From Bacteroidales bacterium (GTDB lineage Bacteria > Bacteroidota > Bacteroidia > Bacteroidales > UBA1402): a stretch of DNA of 64,000 nucleotides. The notes under the pieces are model-generated. The model was not told where the DNA came from. It saw only the letters and a list, made by a program, of their open reading frames with translations, and did not search any database. The translations under genes and the position numbers were made by a program. Numbering within the stretch: position 1 is the first letter of the stretch; each line of letters starts with the position of its first letter. Below, in pieces: positions 24,563 to 33,556 of this stretch. Location of the stretch: contig JAFODP010000016.1 in NCBI GenBank assembly GCA_017380635.1, forward strand, positions 1-64,000, in the 5' to 3' direction.

Positions 24563-26406
24563 TATTTTTTAATGGTGCTTTCCATTTTATCCATCACATC
24601 GGTGGTCTTGGCATACAAATCGTCCATGGTTTGATTGGCCTGACCCGGTGCATATTGTTCAAATTCACAGATTTCCAGAATATCCATATAAGCCTTGCGG
24701 ACTTCTTCGCTCACCTGACAACGAGCCAGTTCAGCATCTACATTATCTTTAGACAATGCCGACAGCGGAATATTCAACTTATCGCTGGTATAGCCCCACA
24801 AAGCTTTCAGCACTTCTTCGTAGAAATGAGCGCGATCGTTCTGCTTCAGGTAGCCGGCAGCGCGTTTAAGACGCTTCACAGCCACTTTATTTGCCTTACG
24901 CGTACGTTGTCTTACCAAGTCGGCATTGGCTTTGATCTGCTTGCGATACAAGAGCAAAATCACCACAAACAGGCAGAAAGGCAAGATGAAAGCCCAAGGG
25001 AACCAAGCCGCGGCATAAATATATACCGGACTGGGTTTCAACGACAAATCGCCTGTTTTGATATAACGGATATCCTGTCCCAACACTCTTACATTTTCCT
25101 TAGCTGCTGTATAATTACCCGAAATCATAGCCGACTCTGCATTATCAGATCGGGCCACATCCAAATGATAGGCTTCGCTGCGCAGCGTTTTGTAAGATTT
25201 GCTTTCCAAGTCGAAATAAGAAACTTCCACCGCGGGAATATCAAATTGTCCGGCATAACGAGGAATCACCAGATATTCAATGGTTTTGCTTCCAGAAACG
25301 CCTTTTGTAGTTGTTTTGAACTGATTGTTCGCCTTAGGATCGTAAACGTCAAAATCGGCGGGAAATTTGATATCGGGCGTTTTCAACATCTTCATGTTAC
25401 CATTACCCTTCAGCGTCAAAGTCAGCGTGAGGGCTTCGTCGGCTTTCAAAGAAGTGGCAGAAATGGAAGAAGTCATGCTGAGACTGCCGGAGAATGGATG
25501 GAAGGAGGCCGGTTTACCAAAAGGAAAGGCTTCAACCTGTATGCTGATAGGATTGGACGTAAGTGTTTTGTTTACATCCTGATAGGTGTCGAAAAAGTCA
25601 TCGAAGATGCTGCGGGAACGACCGGCTTGGTTGCGAACTCTCACCACCACATCGAAAGAACCCGACTCGATGTTGAGCGTTCCTTGTTGCTGCGGGAAAA
25701 GCACATTCTGCTTTAAGACAACCGTGCGATAATTCAGCCCTTTATAATTTTCCATATCCCATTGAGCTTCGGCCGGAGCTTCAATTTCCTGTACCATAAA
25801 ACCTTTGTACTCAGGAAATTTCACGTTACTCAAACCAGCCACATCCAAACGAGTATAGAGTTTGTAGGTCAACACGATGGCTTCTTGTTCATAAACCTTG
25901 GTTTTAGAAGCTATTGCCCTGATAAAGAGGTTCTCAGATGACAATGCAGTCGACGAAGCCGATTGCGAAGACGCTGCGCCAGACGATTGTGATTGATTGT
26001 TCGCAGGATTATCCTGTGGCAAAACCGTAATACTAAGCGTATTGGAGCTTATTTTATCTTTTTTCAAAGTAGCGCTTGCAGCCGGAATGGTAAAGGTGCC
26101 TTCCTTTTTAGGAGCCAAGTAATAAGTATAACGACGTTCTACACTCGAAGTACGTTTTCCTTGAATGATTTGCGTAGAAGACGACACCGAAGTGGATGGC
26201 CCGAACAAAACCTCAAAATCCTCAAATTCCGGAGCACGGAAATCCTTGGGATCCATATTGGCAAACACATAACTCAACTGAAACTGCTGACCCATCACCA
26301 CTTTCGAAGGTGCTTCCGCTCTGAAGGACGCCTCTTGAGCCTTGAGCGACCAGGCCGACATTAGGAGCAAACAAAGCCCCATTATGCTAATTTTTCTATT
26401 CATCAT
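24562..26406 (-). CDS. batD: BatD
   Basis: A roughly 614-residue BatD protein. A signal peptide ends near SAWSLKAQ. The body consists of tandem beta-sandwich (BatD) domains, with the family motif QFQLSYVFANMDPKDFRAP near the N-terminus. A transmembrane helix follows at about residues 455-475 (YIYAAAWFPWAFILPFCLFVVILLL, shown in part) and then a basic helical cytoplasmic tail. BatD is thought to interact with the VWA proteins BatA and BatB. The start codon overlaps the batC stop (TAATG). Confidence 0.92.
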   Translation of the reverse strand: MMNRKISIMGLCLLLMSAWSLKAQEASFRAEAPSKVVMGQQFQLSYVFANMDPKDFRAPEFEDFEVLFGPSTSVSSSTQIIQGKRTSSVERRYTYYLAPKKEGTFTIPAASATLKKDKISSNTLSITVLPQDNPANNQSQSSGAASSQSASSTALSSENLFIRAIASKTKVYEQEAIVLTYKLYTRLDVAGLSNVKFPEYKGFMVQEIEAPAEAQWDMENYKGLNYRTVVLKQNVLFPQQQGTLNIESGSFDVVVRVRNQAGRSRSIFDDFFDTYQDVNKTLTSNPISIQVEAFPFGKPASFHPFSGSLSMTSSISATSLKADEALTLTLTLKGNGNMKMLKTPDIKFPADFDVYDPKANNQFKTTTKGVSGSKTIEYLVIPRYAGQFDIPAVEVSYFDLESKSYKTLRSEAYHLDVARSDNAESAMISGNYTAAKENVRVLGQDIRYIKTGDLSLKPSPVYIYAAAWFPWAFILPFCLFVVILLLYRKQIKANADLVRQRTRKANKVAVKRLKRAAGYLKQNDRAHFYEEVLKALWGYTSDKLNIPLSALSKDNVDAELARCQVSEEVRKAYMDILEICEFEQYAPGQANQTMDDLYAKTTDVMDKMESTIKK

Positions 26407-27125
26407 TACCAATCTTTATCTGTTTTTCTGCTCTGCGATTGTTGCATCTGCAGTTCTTTCACTTTTTCCTGTACTTCTTCTTCGTCTTGCATCAAAGCAT
26501 CCAGCAATTGTTGTGCCTGTTCCTTGCTAAGTTGTTCATGCGCATCCTCGGGCTGTTGTTGTTCCTGCTGTTGCTGATTTTGCTGTTGCTCTTGTTCTTG
26601 AGGCTGTTGTTGCTGCTCTTGTTGCTGTTCTTGCTCTTGCTGATCTTCCTGTTGTTCCTGCTCCTGATTTTGTTGTTGCTCTTGCTGCTGTTTGAGCAAA
26701 GCTTGCGCCAAAGCCAGGTTGTAACGGGTTTCATCATCAGAAGGACGTTTGATCAAAGATTGTTTGTAGGCCTCGATGGCATGCGCATAATCTTGAGCCT
26801 GCATCAACACATTGCCAATATTATGATAAGCATCTGCCTGACGTTCAGGATGTTCTTCGTCGGCAACCTGCTTTTGATATTGTTCCAAAGCTTCTTGGGC
26901 CTTCTGCTGACGATAAAGCGCATTTCCCAGATTCATGCTCGACTGAGGAGAATTGGGATTCACTTCCAGCGCCTTGCGATAGGCAATTTCTGCTTCGGTA
27001 TATTGCTCATTTTCATAAAGTTTATTTCCATCTCTAATCTGCTTGCGCTCCGCCTTCTGCGCCGAAAGCGTCAAGGAGAATAATAAAGCAAAAGCGAAGA
27101 CGATATATTTATTCATACACTTCAT
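26406..27125 (-). CDS. batC: BatC: TPR protein with Gln/Glu-rich tail
   Basis: A 239-residue protein with a signal peptide (ends near TLSAQ), three TPR units (about residues 30-140; NPNSPQSSMNLGNALYRQQK, AYHNIGNVLMQAQDYAHAI), and a tail at about 145-205 composed almost wholly of Gln and Glu, which is typical of BatC. The repetitive CAG/CAA-type coding sequence at 26550-26690 explains the unusual opposite-strand leucine-rich shadow frame. It starts 1 bp after the batB stop region. Confidence 0.9.
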   Translation of the reverse strand: MKCMNKYIVFAFALLFSLTLSAQKAERKQIRDGNKLYENEQYTEAEIAYRKALEVNPNSPQSSMNLGNALYRQQKAQEALEQYQKQVADEEHPERQADAYHNIGNVLMQAQDYAHAIEAYKQSLIKRPSDDETRYNLALAQALLKQQQEQQQNQEQEQQEDQQEQEQQQEQQQQPQEQEQQQNQQQQEQQQPEDAHEQLSKEQAQQLLDALMQDEEEVQEKVKELQMQQSQSRKTDKDW

Positions 27126-27126
27126 A

Positions 27127-28143
27127 TCAAAATAATTTGATGTTTTTCAACTTGTTGTTGCGGGCTTCCATGATAAACATATCTATCAGCAAAATAGCCA
27201 ACAAAACCCAAGCCAAGGACGGAAACTGATCGTCGTATTCGGTATATACCGTCGTTTCGATGTCGGCTTGATTCATCTTACCAAGTTCCTGCAACAAGAC
27301 TTTCAAAGCCGCATTGGAATTGTCGCTACGCACATAGATACCACCACCGGCCTGCGCAATCTGCTGACACATTTCTTCGTTCAACTTACTGATAACCACG
27401 TTACCATCCTTATCTTTATGAAAATCGTTCGGACGACCGCTGGGAATGGGCGCACCTTTGGGCAAACCCATACCGATAACATGCACGCGCACACCTTGTT
27501 CCAAACAAGCTTTAGCCTTGGCCAAAGCATCATCTTCGTGGTTTTCACCATCCGTAATGACGATAATCGCACGATCGGCATCGGTCTTGGCACCAAAAGA
27601 ACGCATCGCCAAATCCAGAGCTGTACCGATAGCCGTACCTTGCACGGGCACCAAGTCGGTAGAAATGGTATTCAGAAACATCTTGGCCGACACATAATCG
27701 GCAGTGATAGGCAATTGGGTAAAGGCGCCGCCGGCAAAAACAATCAGACCAATTTTATCATCAGAAAGTTCGTCTATCAGTTTTGATAAAGTCTGCTTAG
27801 ATTTTTCCATACGACTAGGCGCGATATCCTGGGCATTCATCGAACGAGAAACGTCCAAAGCAATCATCAGTTCACTACCCTGTCGTTTGATTTTTTCCAA
27901 CTTAGAACCAAACTGAGGACCGGCCAACATAAAGATACACAAGCTCAAAGCCATCAGTTGCAAAACGATATGCCAAACACGACGCGCCGGAGAAATCATC
28001 GGCATCAAAGAGGCCATCAACTGTGGATTGCCGTAGTGCTTCAGTTGTCTTTTCTGCACGGAATTACGATACAGATACAGAAGCAACAAAAGCGGTATCA
28101 ACAGCAGAAGATATAAATAATATGGTTGTTCAAATCTAAACAT
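27127..28143 (-). CDS. batB: BatB: VWA-domain membrane protein
   Basis: A 338-residue protein. N-terminal membrane helices (about residues 8-25 and 58-77) are followed by a von Willebrand A domain with the MIDAS motif D97-x-S99-x-S101 (IALDVSRSM), and a C-terminal helix (WVLLAILLIDMFIM). It is the second of the two paralogous VWA proteins of the operon and would bind metal-dependent partners in the periplasm. Identification rests on domain layout and gene order. Confidence 0.92.
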   Translation of the reverse strand: MFRFEQPYYLYLLLLIPLLLLLYLYRNSVQKRQLKHYGNPQLMASLMPMISPARRVWHIVLQLMALSLCIFMLAGPQFGSKLEKIKRQGSELMIALDVSRSMNAQDIAPSRMEKSKQTLSKLIDELSDDKIGLIVFAGGAFTQLPITADYVSAKMFLNTISTDLVPVQGTAIGTALDLAMRSFGAKTDADRAIIVITDGENHEDDALAKAKACLEQGVRVHVIGMGLPKGAPIPSGRPNDFHKDKDGNVVISKLNEEMCQQIAQAGGGIYVRSDNSNAALKVLLQELGKMNQADIETTVYTEYDDQFPSLAWVLLAILLIDMFIMEARNNKLKNIKLF

Positions 28144-28153
28144 AAGCTAGGAT

Positions 28154-29134
28154 TTAAGGCAAACTACGGATAATCTGACGAAGCATGATTTCTATCAACA
28201 AAAGCAGGAAAGCCGCCAGGGCAAAAGGACGAAACTCTTCTTGACGCTTGCTGTATTCTCTCACCTGCATTTTGGTCTTTTCCAATTGGTCGATTTCCTG
28301 ATAGATACCGGCCAAAGTGGCATTGTCGGTGGCACGGAAATATACACCGCCCGTAAGAGACGCAATCTGTTTCAAAGGTTCTTCGTCGATATTCACTTCA
28401 ACATTCTGATACACCACGCCATTGGCCGTCTGGAAAGGATAAGGTGCCTTGCCTTTTTTACCGACACCAATCGTATAAACCCTGATTCCAAATGTTTTAG
28501 CCAATTCTGCAGCTGTCAAGGGATCGATATCGCCACGGTTGTTGGTACCATCAGTCAGCAGAATAATCACTTTTGATTTGGCTTGGGAATCTTTCACACG
28601 ACTCACCGCATTGGCCAAACCCAGACCGATAGCTGTACCGTCTTCTATCATACCACATTGAATACTGCCGAAGAGATTCATCAAAACCGCATGATCGGTG
28701 GTAAGAGGACATTGGGTAAAGCTTTCGCCTGCAAACAAAACCAAGCCAATATTGTCGTTATGACGATCGGCCACAAAAGAACTGGCAATGCTTTTAGCAG
28801 CCTCCAAACGATTGGGTTTCAAGTCTTCCGCCAACATTGATGTAGAAATATCCAAAGCCACCACGATATCAATACCTTCGGTGGAAGTATTCTGCCAGGA
28901 ATCTACCGACTGCGGACGCGCCAAAACAACTACCACCAGCGAAAACACCAAACAACGCAATACAAAAGGCAAATGCTGGCATCTTTGTTTCCAGGTTTTA
29001 GGCATCTGCTTGAAGGCAAAGGTGTTGGACACCTGCAAACTAGCATATCGTTGTTTTCGCTTCAAAACATACCAAAGAATGGCCGGAATGAGCAAAAGCA
29101 ACAACAGAAAATAATATGGATGTGCAAAAGTCAT
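28154..29134 (-). CDS. batA: BatA: VWA-domain membrane protein
   Basis: A 326-residue protein with the same layout as BatB: membrane helices at about residues 8-25 and 58-72, a VWA domain with MIDAS D95-x-S97-x-S99 (VALDISTSM) and downstream TDGTNNRGD, and a C-terminal helix. Part of the aerotolerance (Bat) complex. It lies 10 bp before batB. Confidence 0.92.
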   Translation of the reverse strand: MTFAHPYYFLLLLLLIPAILWYVLKRKQRYASLQVSNTFAFKQMPKTWKQRCQHLPFVLRCLVFSLVVVVLARPQSVDSWQNTSTEGIDIVVALDISTSMLAEDLKPNRLEAAKSIASSFVADRHNDNIGLVLFAGESFTQCPLTTDHAVLMNLFGSIQCGMIEDGTAIGLGLANAVSRVKDSQAKSKVIILLTDGTNNRGDIDPLTAAELAKTFGIRVYTIGVGKKGKAPYPFQTANGVVYQNVEVNIDEEPLKQIASLTGGVYFRATDNATLAGIYQEIDQLEKTKMQVREYSKRQEEFRPFALAAFLLLLIEIMLRQIIRSLP

Positions 29135-29136
29135 GA

Positions 29137-30132
29137 CTACTGTTCGTTAAGGTTATTCATCACAGGTTCAGCAGTTTCGGCCGAGGCTGCGTTTTCAGGA
29201 TTCACGTCCGTGTTTTCAGCCTCCTGTTCGCAAGTGCTTTCCACAAATTCATAAGCCACACGGATACTGCGATTGTTTTCCTCCTGCAGCGGATTCATCT
29301 TGGCAAACTTCACGAAATCAGAAAGTTCCAACAAATCTTTCATCGATTGATAGAAGGCCGACGCTTCGGGTTGATTTTTCAACATGGAAAGAATCTCCCA
29401 AGTGGTCATTTCCATGGCAGAAAATCCGAAACGACGCGACATATACGCACGCAAAACATCCGTAAGTTGGGTATAGAATTCTTTGTAACGTCCTTGCAAC
29501 CAAAGCTTTTCTTCCTTTATTCTATCCAAATCGGACAAAGCTACGACATGAGGCGGCAGCAAGATTTCCGGTGCCACATAAGCCATTTCCGACTTGGGTT
29601 TACGGAAAGTATACACCAAAGCGATAATCAGCACTATCAATGCGATAGCACCATAAATCAGACTCGGCACTTGGGTATAATCGCTCAACACAAAAGGCGC
29701 TTTTTCTACCGGCTTGATGTCGAACATCTGCATGGAAGCGGTATCAACTTCGTAGGTATTCACCTTGAGTGTCAAATAATTACTTTCATAATCTTCGCCA
29801 TCTACCCTCACCTGTACGGGCGGAATAAAATAAACATCCGCATCGAAAGAGGTAAAAAGATACTGCACAGAAACGCGCTTGCGGCCATTATCGATATCTA
29901 CCGTATCGATAGGACTGCGTTGCAGAATAAACAAGCCGGAAACTATGGTATCTTGCAAATACACAGGCAAATCCACCTCTGCATCCATAGCGGCACAAAC
30001 TTCCAGATAACAACGGTTCTGATGGCCGATAAGCATACTGACAGAATCCAGACGCATATCCACCGTCACGCGGGCAGCCAAGAGTTCAAGACTCATCGAC
30101 AAAACAAGAAGCAATATACTTATTCGTTTCAT
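29137..30132 (-). CDS. BatD-like membrane protein between DUF58 and BatA genes
   Basis: A 331-residue protein. A signal peptide (MKRISILLLVLSMSLELLAA) is followed by a beta-rich periplasmic domain with an RVTVDMRLDSVSMLIGHQ start, like the opening of BatD domains. A single transmembrane helix lies at about residues 158-178 (SLIYGAIALIVLIIALVYTF), then a cytoplasmic helical part and an acidic tail. This position in Bacteroidetes bat operons is regularly occupied by such a protein; it lacks a settled name. It is coupled to batA (2-bp gap) and the DUF58 gene (6-bp gap). Confidence 0.8.
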   Translation of the reverse strand: MKRISILLLVLSMSLELLAARVTVDMRLDSVSMLIGHQNRCYLEVCAAMDAEVDLPVYLQDTIVSGLFILQRSPIDTVDIDNGRKRVSVQYLFTSFDADVYFIPPVQVRVDGEDYESNYLTLKVNTYEVDTASMQMFDIKPVEKAPFVLSDYTQVPSLIYGAIALIVLIIALVYTFRKPKSEMAYVAPEILLPPHVVALSDLDRIKEEKLWLQGRYKEFYTQLTDVLRAYMSRRFGFSAMEMTTWEILSMLKNQPEASAFYQSMKDLLELSDFVKFAKMNPLQEENNRSIRVAYEFVESTCEQEAENTDVNPENAASAETAEPVMNNLNEQ

Positions 30133-30138
30133 AAGTCT

Positions 30139-31008
30139 CTAATTTCTAAGGTTAAACAAAGCCATCAACGAACGAACATAATCTTCGTCGGTAGCAATGG
30201 ACACATAATCCACTTTCGACTTTTTGAAGACATCAGACAAATGTTCCTGATGATTGTGCCACCAGGCCGCATATTGCTGACGCAAGCGCTTCGAAGAAGC
30301 ATCCACCAAGATTTCCTCCTGGGTTTCAGCATCTTTCACGCGCAATAATCCCACATTGGGCAAAACGGCTTCTCGACGGTCGTAGACTTGCAGCGCCACC
30401 ACATCGTGTTTGCGGTTGGCGATGGTCAAATCGGTTTTAAAGTCTTTGATATCAAGAAAATCGGAGATAACGAAGGCCGTACAACGTTTTTTGATGGCAT
30501 TGGTCATATAGCGCAAAGCTTCCGAAACATCGGTGCCGTTGTGCATAGGCTGAAATCCCAACAACTCGCGGATCAGGTAAAGAATATGCTTTTTGCCTTT
30601 TTGCGGCGGGATAAATTTCTCGATGCGGTCGGAAAAGAAAATAAGGCCAATCTTGTCGTTGTTTTGGATAGCCGAGAAAGCCAAAGTCGCAGCAATTTCA
30701 GTCACCAAATCCTGTTTCAGACGCGTATCCGTACCGAATTGACGACTGGCAGACACGTCCACCAACAACATCACCGTCAGCTCACGTTCTTCTTCATAAA
30801 CCTTCACAAAAGGCGTGTTGAGACGAGCCGTCACATTCCAATCGATGTTACGGATATCATCTCCAAATTGATATTCACGCACTTCAGAAAAAGCCATACC
30901 GCGGCCCTTGAAAGCCGTATGATACTGACCGGCAAATATATTGCGCGACAAGCCCCTTGTCTTGATTTCAATCTGTCGAACCTTTTTCAACAAATCGGTG
31001 GTTTCCAT
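30139..31008 (-). CDS. DUF58-domain protein
   Basis: A 289-residue soluble protein with the DUF58 signature FSEVREYQFGDDIRNIDWNVTAR at about residues 40-62 (here given in part) and a VWA-like fold downstream (MLLVDVSASRQFG at about 80-92; its DxSxS motif matches a MIDAS). DUF58 proteins are regular partners of MoxR ATPases, and the moxR gene lies 12 bp upstream. It probably couples the ATPase to the membrane VWA proteins. Confidence 0.9.
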   Translation of the reverse strand: METTDLLKKVRQIEIKTRGLSRNIFAGQYHTAFKGRGMAFSEVREYQFGDDIRNIDWNVTARLNTPFVKVYEEERELTVMLLVDVSASRQFGTDTRLKQDLVTEIAATLAFSAIQNNDKIGLIFFSDRIEKFIPPQKGKKHILYLIRELLGFQPMHNGTDVSEALRYMTNAIKKRCTAFVISDFLDIKDFKTDLTIANRKHDVVALQVYDRREAVLPNVGLLRVKDAETQEEILVDASSKRLRQQYAAWWHNHQEHLSDVFKKSKVDYVSIATDEDYVRSLMALFNLRN

Positions 31009-31020
31009 ATACCGGGACGA

Positions 31021-32016
31021 TTAAGGAACTTGAACTGCGTTAAGGATTTCGCTGATAATTTCGTCACAAGTCATGTTGTTGGCTTCCGCTTCATAACTCA
31101 AACCGATACGATGACGCAGCACGTCATGTGCCACAGCACGAACATCTTCGGGAATCACATAGCCGCGATGCTTGATAAAAGCATAGGCACGGGCAGCCAA
31201 AGCCAAACTGATAGAAGCACGAGGCGATCCACCAAAAGAAATCATATCTTTCAAAGACGAAAGTCCATAATCCTGCGGATAGCGCGTAGCAAACACCAAA
31301 TCAACAATATAGCGTTCGATTTTTTCGTCCATATACACTTGACGAACCACTTTGCGAGCTTCCAGAATTTCTTCGGCAGACAACACCGGCTTGATTTCTT
31401 CGCGTTCGCCGGAAATATTCATACGCAGAATGCGTGCTTCTTCGTCTTTCTTGGGATAATCAATCAGCACCTTCATCATGAAACGGTCCATCTGAGCTTC
31501 GGGCAGCGGATAAGTACCTTCTTGTTCGATGGGGTTTTGGGTAGCCATCACCAAAAACGGCGCCTTCAAGGCAAAAGTAGCATCACCGATGGTTACCTGT
31601 CTTTCCTGCATAGCTTCCAGCAAAGCACTCTGCACTTTGGCCGGAGCACGGTTGATTTCGTCTGCCAAAACAAAGTTGGCAAAAACGGGACCCTTCTTCA
31701 CCGAAAACTCTTCTGTCTTCTGGCTGTAAATCATGGTTCCGATTACGTCAGCGGGCAAAAGGTCGGGAGTAAACTGAATACGGCTGTATTTTGCATCGAT
31801 AAGCGAAGCCAAAGTTTTGATTGCCATAGTTTTAGCCAAACCCGGAACACCTTCCAGCAAAATATGGCCATCAGACAATAGACCTATCAACAAAGACTCA
31901 ACCAAATGCTTCTGTCCCACGATGTTGCGATCCATGCCCAAGTTAATCATATCTACGAATGCGCTCTTTTTTTCGATGAGCGCATTAAGCTCTCTAATGT
32001 CTACTTGATTAGTCAT
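31021..32016 (-). CDS. MoxR-family AAA+ ATPase
   Basis: A 331-residue AAA+ ATPase of the MoxR type. Walker A GVPGLAKT is at residues 56-63, and Walker B VLADE has its acidic pair at Asp119-Glu120 (LADEINRAPAKVQ). Sensor 1 is ATQNP, followed by an arginine-finger region (EAQMDRFMMK). It is the first gene of the operon that continues with DUF58, BatD-like, BatA, B, C, D, E and PAP2. MoxR ATPases act as chaperones that load metals or remodel VWA partners. Confidence 0.93.
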   Translation of the reverse strand: MTNQVDIRELNALIEKKSAFVDMINLGMDRNIVGQKHLVESLLIGLLSDGHILLEGVPGLAKTMAIKTLASLIDAKYSRIQFTPDLLPADVIGTMIYSQKTEEFSVKKGPVFANFVLADEINRAPAKVQSALLEAMQERQVTIGDATFALKAPFLVMATQNPIEQEGTYPLPEAQMDRFMMKVLIDYPKKDEEARILRMNISGEREEIKPVLSAEEILEARKVVRQVYMDEKIERYIVDLVFATRYPQDYGLSSLKDMISFGGSPRASISLALAARAYAFIKHRGYVIPEDVRAVAHDVLRHRIGLSYEAEANNMTCDEIISEILNAVQVP

Positions 32017-32059
32017 TTTTATATAAATACGAGGTTAAATACTATTCTTAATGAAGTTG

Positions 32060-32067
32060 CAAAAATA
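32060..32067 (-). promoter_or_regulatory. -7 promoter box of the moxR-bat operon
   Basis: TATTTTTG on the minus strand, 43 bp upstream of the moxR ATG. It abuts the terminator of the gene upstream. Confidence 0.55.
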
Positions 32068-32100
32068 GAGAAATGAGCCACTATTTCATAGCTCATTCTC
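32068..32100 (-). terminator. Probable terminator after the HU-LysM gene
   Basis: On the minus strand GAGAATGAGC pairs with GCTCATTTCTC (one bulged base, 12-nt loop) and is followed by TATTTTTG. It lies 20 bp after the stop of the HU/LysM gene. Confidence 0.6.
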
Positions 32101-32120
32101 GTTAAAATTGCAGGATTGTT

Positions 32121-33134
32121 TTATTTGGCAAACTGCGCTTTGTACTTTTCTTCCAGGGCCTTAGCTCTTGCCATGCTTTCGGTGCTTTTGGCGTTGATGA
32201 GCGCAATGGGCAATTGGGGAATACGAATGCGTGTACCAGCTTTCACATCGTTAGGATTGGCAATTTTATCCTTGTTCGCTTCGAAAATGTACACCCAGAA
32301 CACTTTATCGCCATAATTTTCCAAAGCCAGCAAGGTAAGACGTTCACCTTTACCGAGTACCACTTCTTTCATAACAGGCCATGCTTCAGGATTCAATTCG
32401 GGCAAAGTTTGCTCAGCCTTAACTTCCTGCTCTTGCACTGCCGGCACTGTTGGTTCCTGCACCATTACTTGTTCACTGACAATCGTTTCCTTCAAAACTT
32501 CTTTCTTGTTTTCTTTCGAAAGCATCGCATAGATAATCAGTACGATGGCAACAAGACACAATACCAACAACCATGCATTCGATTTCTTTGAAGCTTGTTT
32601 GGGACTTTCCGGAGTTTCCTGAACTTCAAAAAGCGCTTTTTCTTCTTGTTTTTTCATTTGATTCACATTTAAGGGGTTATTGTTTATTTCAGCAGGATTC
32701 TCTTCTTCCGCGCCTGCTTGAGGCGCTTCAACAAGGGTTTCCTGAGGTTTTGCTTGAATTTTATCTACCGATGGTCTTATTATCTTTTCAGCCAGCGTTT
32801 TTTCAGGCTTGGAATCTTCATCCAGCACAACGGCTTGCAAATGAGACAAGGGCGCATTCACCAATTCCTTCAGATGCGCATCAGGTAAAAAGTTGAGTTT
32901 GCAATGAGCCTTAATCTCTACTCTCTTGCCGGTATTGACATCCACGCTTTCGCGAGCATCCACCTCTTGCAACTTAAATTGTCCGAATTGATTGATCTTA
33001 ACCTGCTGGTCTTGTTCTAAACCTTTTTCCACACAAAGGAAAAAGCTTCGCGTCAATAATTCAGCCTGTTTGGCATCATAACCCTTTTTCTGCAAACGGG
33101 TCACCAAATCGGAAAGCAAATATTTGTTATTCAT
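32121..33134 (-). CDS. Membrane-anchored HU-like protein with LysM-like domain
   Basis: A 337-residue protein of unusual layout. Residues 1-95 resemble an HU/IHF-type DNA-binding fold (YLLSDLVTRLQKKGY, KINQFGQFKLQEVDARESV, NTGKRVEI). Residues 100-185 are low-complexity and charged. A transmembrane helix lies at about 186-205. Residues 255-306 resemble LysM (GKGERLTLLALENYGDKVFW, IANPNDVKAGTRIRIP), and a helical tail follows. In topology, DNA-binding would be cytoplasmic and LysM would be in the periplasm at peptidoglycan. Similar proteins are annotated in Bacteroidales as HU-family or LysM proteins. The start overlaps the end of the HU gene by 8 bp. Confidence 0.82.
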   Translation of the reverse strand: MNNKYLLSDLVTRLQKKGYDAKQAELLTRSFFLCVEKGLEQDQQVKINQFGQFKLQEVDARESVDVNTGKRVEIKAHCKLNFLPDAHLKELVNAPLSHLQAVVLDEDSKPEKTLAEKIIRPSVDKIQAKPQETLVEAPQAGAEEENPAEINNNPLNVNQMKKQEEKALFEVQETPESPKQASKKSNAWLLVLCLVAIVLIIYAMLSKENKKEVLKETIVSEQVMVQEPTVPAVQEQEVKAEQTLPELNPEAWPVMKEVVLGKGERLTLLALENYGDKVFWVYIFEANKDKIANPNDVKAGTRIRIPQLPIALINAKSTESMARAKALEEKYKAQFAK

Positions 33135-33414
33135 ATTGACGTTCTTTAAATTTTGACTTAAGATTTGATCCCGGACGGAACACAGGCACCAATTTCGGCG
33201 GAATCATCACACGTTGTTTGGTTTGAGGATGAACGGACAATCGTTCGTCTTTTTTCTTTACCTCGAATGAACCAAAGCCCTGAACGCTGAGACTATCGCC
33301 ATTTGCTAGAATATCAACCATGGAAGCTATCAGATCCTGAGACATTTGCTGTACCAAATCAGCCTCCAGACCAGTTTCCTGAGAGATTGCTTTCAATAAA
33401 TCCTTATGCTTCAT
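33127..33414 (-). CDS. HU-family DNA-binding protein
   Basis: A 95-residue nucleoid protein. It shows the HU fold features: an N-terminal helix pair (MKHKDLLKAISQETG), the GFGSFEVKKKDERLSVHPQT segment (the GFGxF motif), and VPVFRPGSNLK before the C-terminal helix. It bends DNA as a homo- or heterodimer. It is co-transcribed with, and overlaps, the membrane HU/LysM gene, which suggests the two HU folds could form mixed dimers. Confidence 0.93.
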   Translation of the reverse strand: MKHKDLLKAISQETGLEADLVQQMSQDLIASMVDILANGDSLSVQGFGSFEVKKKDERLSVHPQTKQRVMIPPKLVPVFRPGSNLKSKFKERQYE

Positions 33415-33436
33415 TCCCCTGTTTGTTAAATTCGAG

Positions 33437-33444
33437 CAAACTTA
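33437..33444 (-). promoter_or_regulatory. -7 promoter box of the HU gene
   Basis: TAAGTTTG on the minus strand, 22 bp upstream of the HU ATG at 33414. Confidence 0.5.
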
Positions 33445-33469
33445 TGAAAAACCAATGAATTAGCCAAAC

Positions 33470-33502
33470 AAAAAACGACCCCTTCTCGATGAGAAGGAGC
33501 CG
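33470..33502 (-). terminator. Terminator left of the islet; probably the original ppdK terminator
   Basis: On the minus strand a 12-bp stem CGGCTCCTTCTC / GAGAAGGGGTCG (loop ATC, two G-T pairs) is followed by six T. It lies directly after the displaced copy of the ppdK 3' end, so before the insertion it most likely terminated ppdK. Confidence 0.8.
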
Positions 33503-33503
33503 T

Positions 33504-33556
33504 TTTCATATAGTTTAAGATAATTCTTATCTCAAAGCAGCCTGAGCAGCGGCCAA
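33504..33556 (-). repeat. 53-bp direct repeat, left copy (displaced ppdK 3' end; att-like)
   Basis: Matches 36515-36567 at 52 of 53 positions. On the minus strand it reads the last nine codons of PPDK (LAAAQAALR), the stop, and 23 bp beyond. The single mismatch falls in the 3-bp centre of an inverted repeat AGATAA-nnn-TTATCT (33518-33532). It is detached from any ppdK gene and marks the left end of the islet. Confidence 0.9.
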
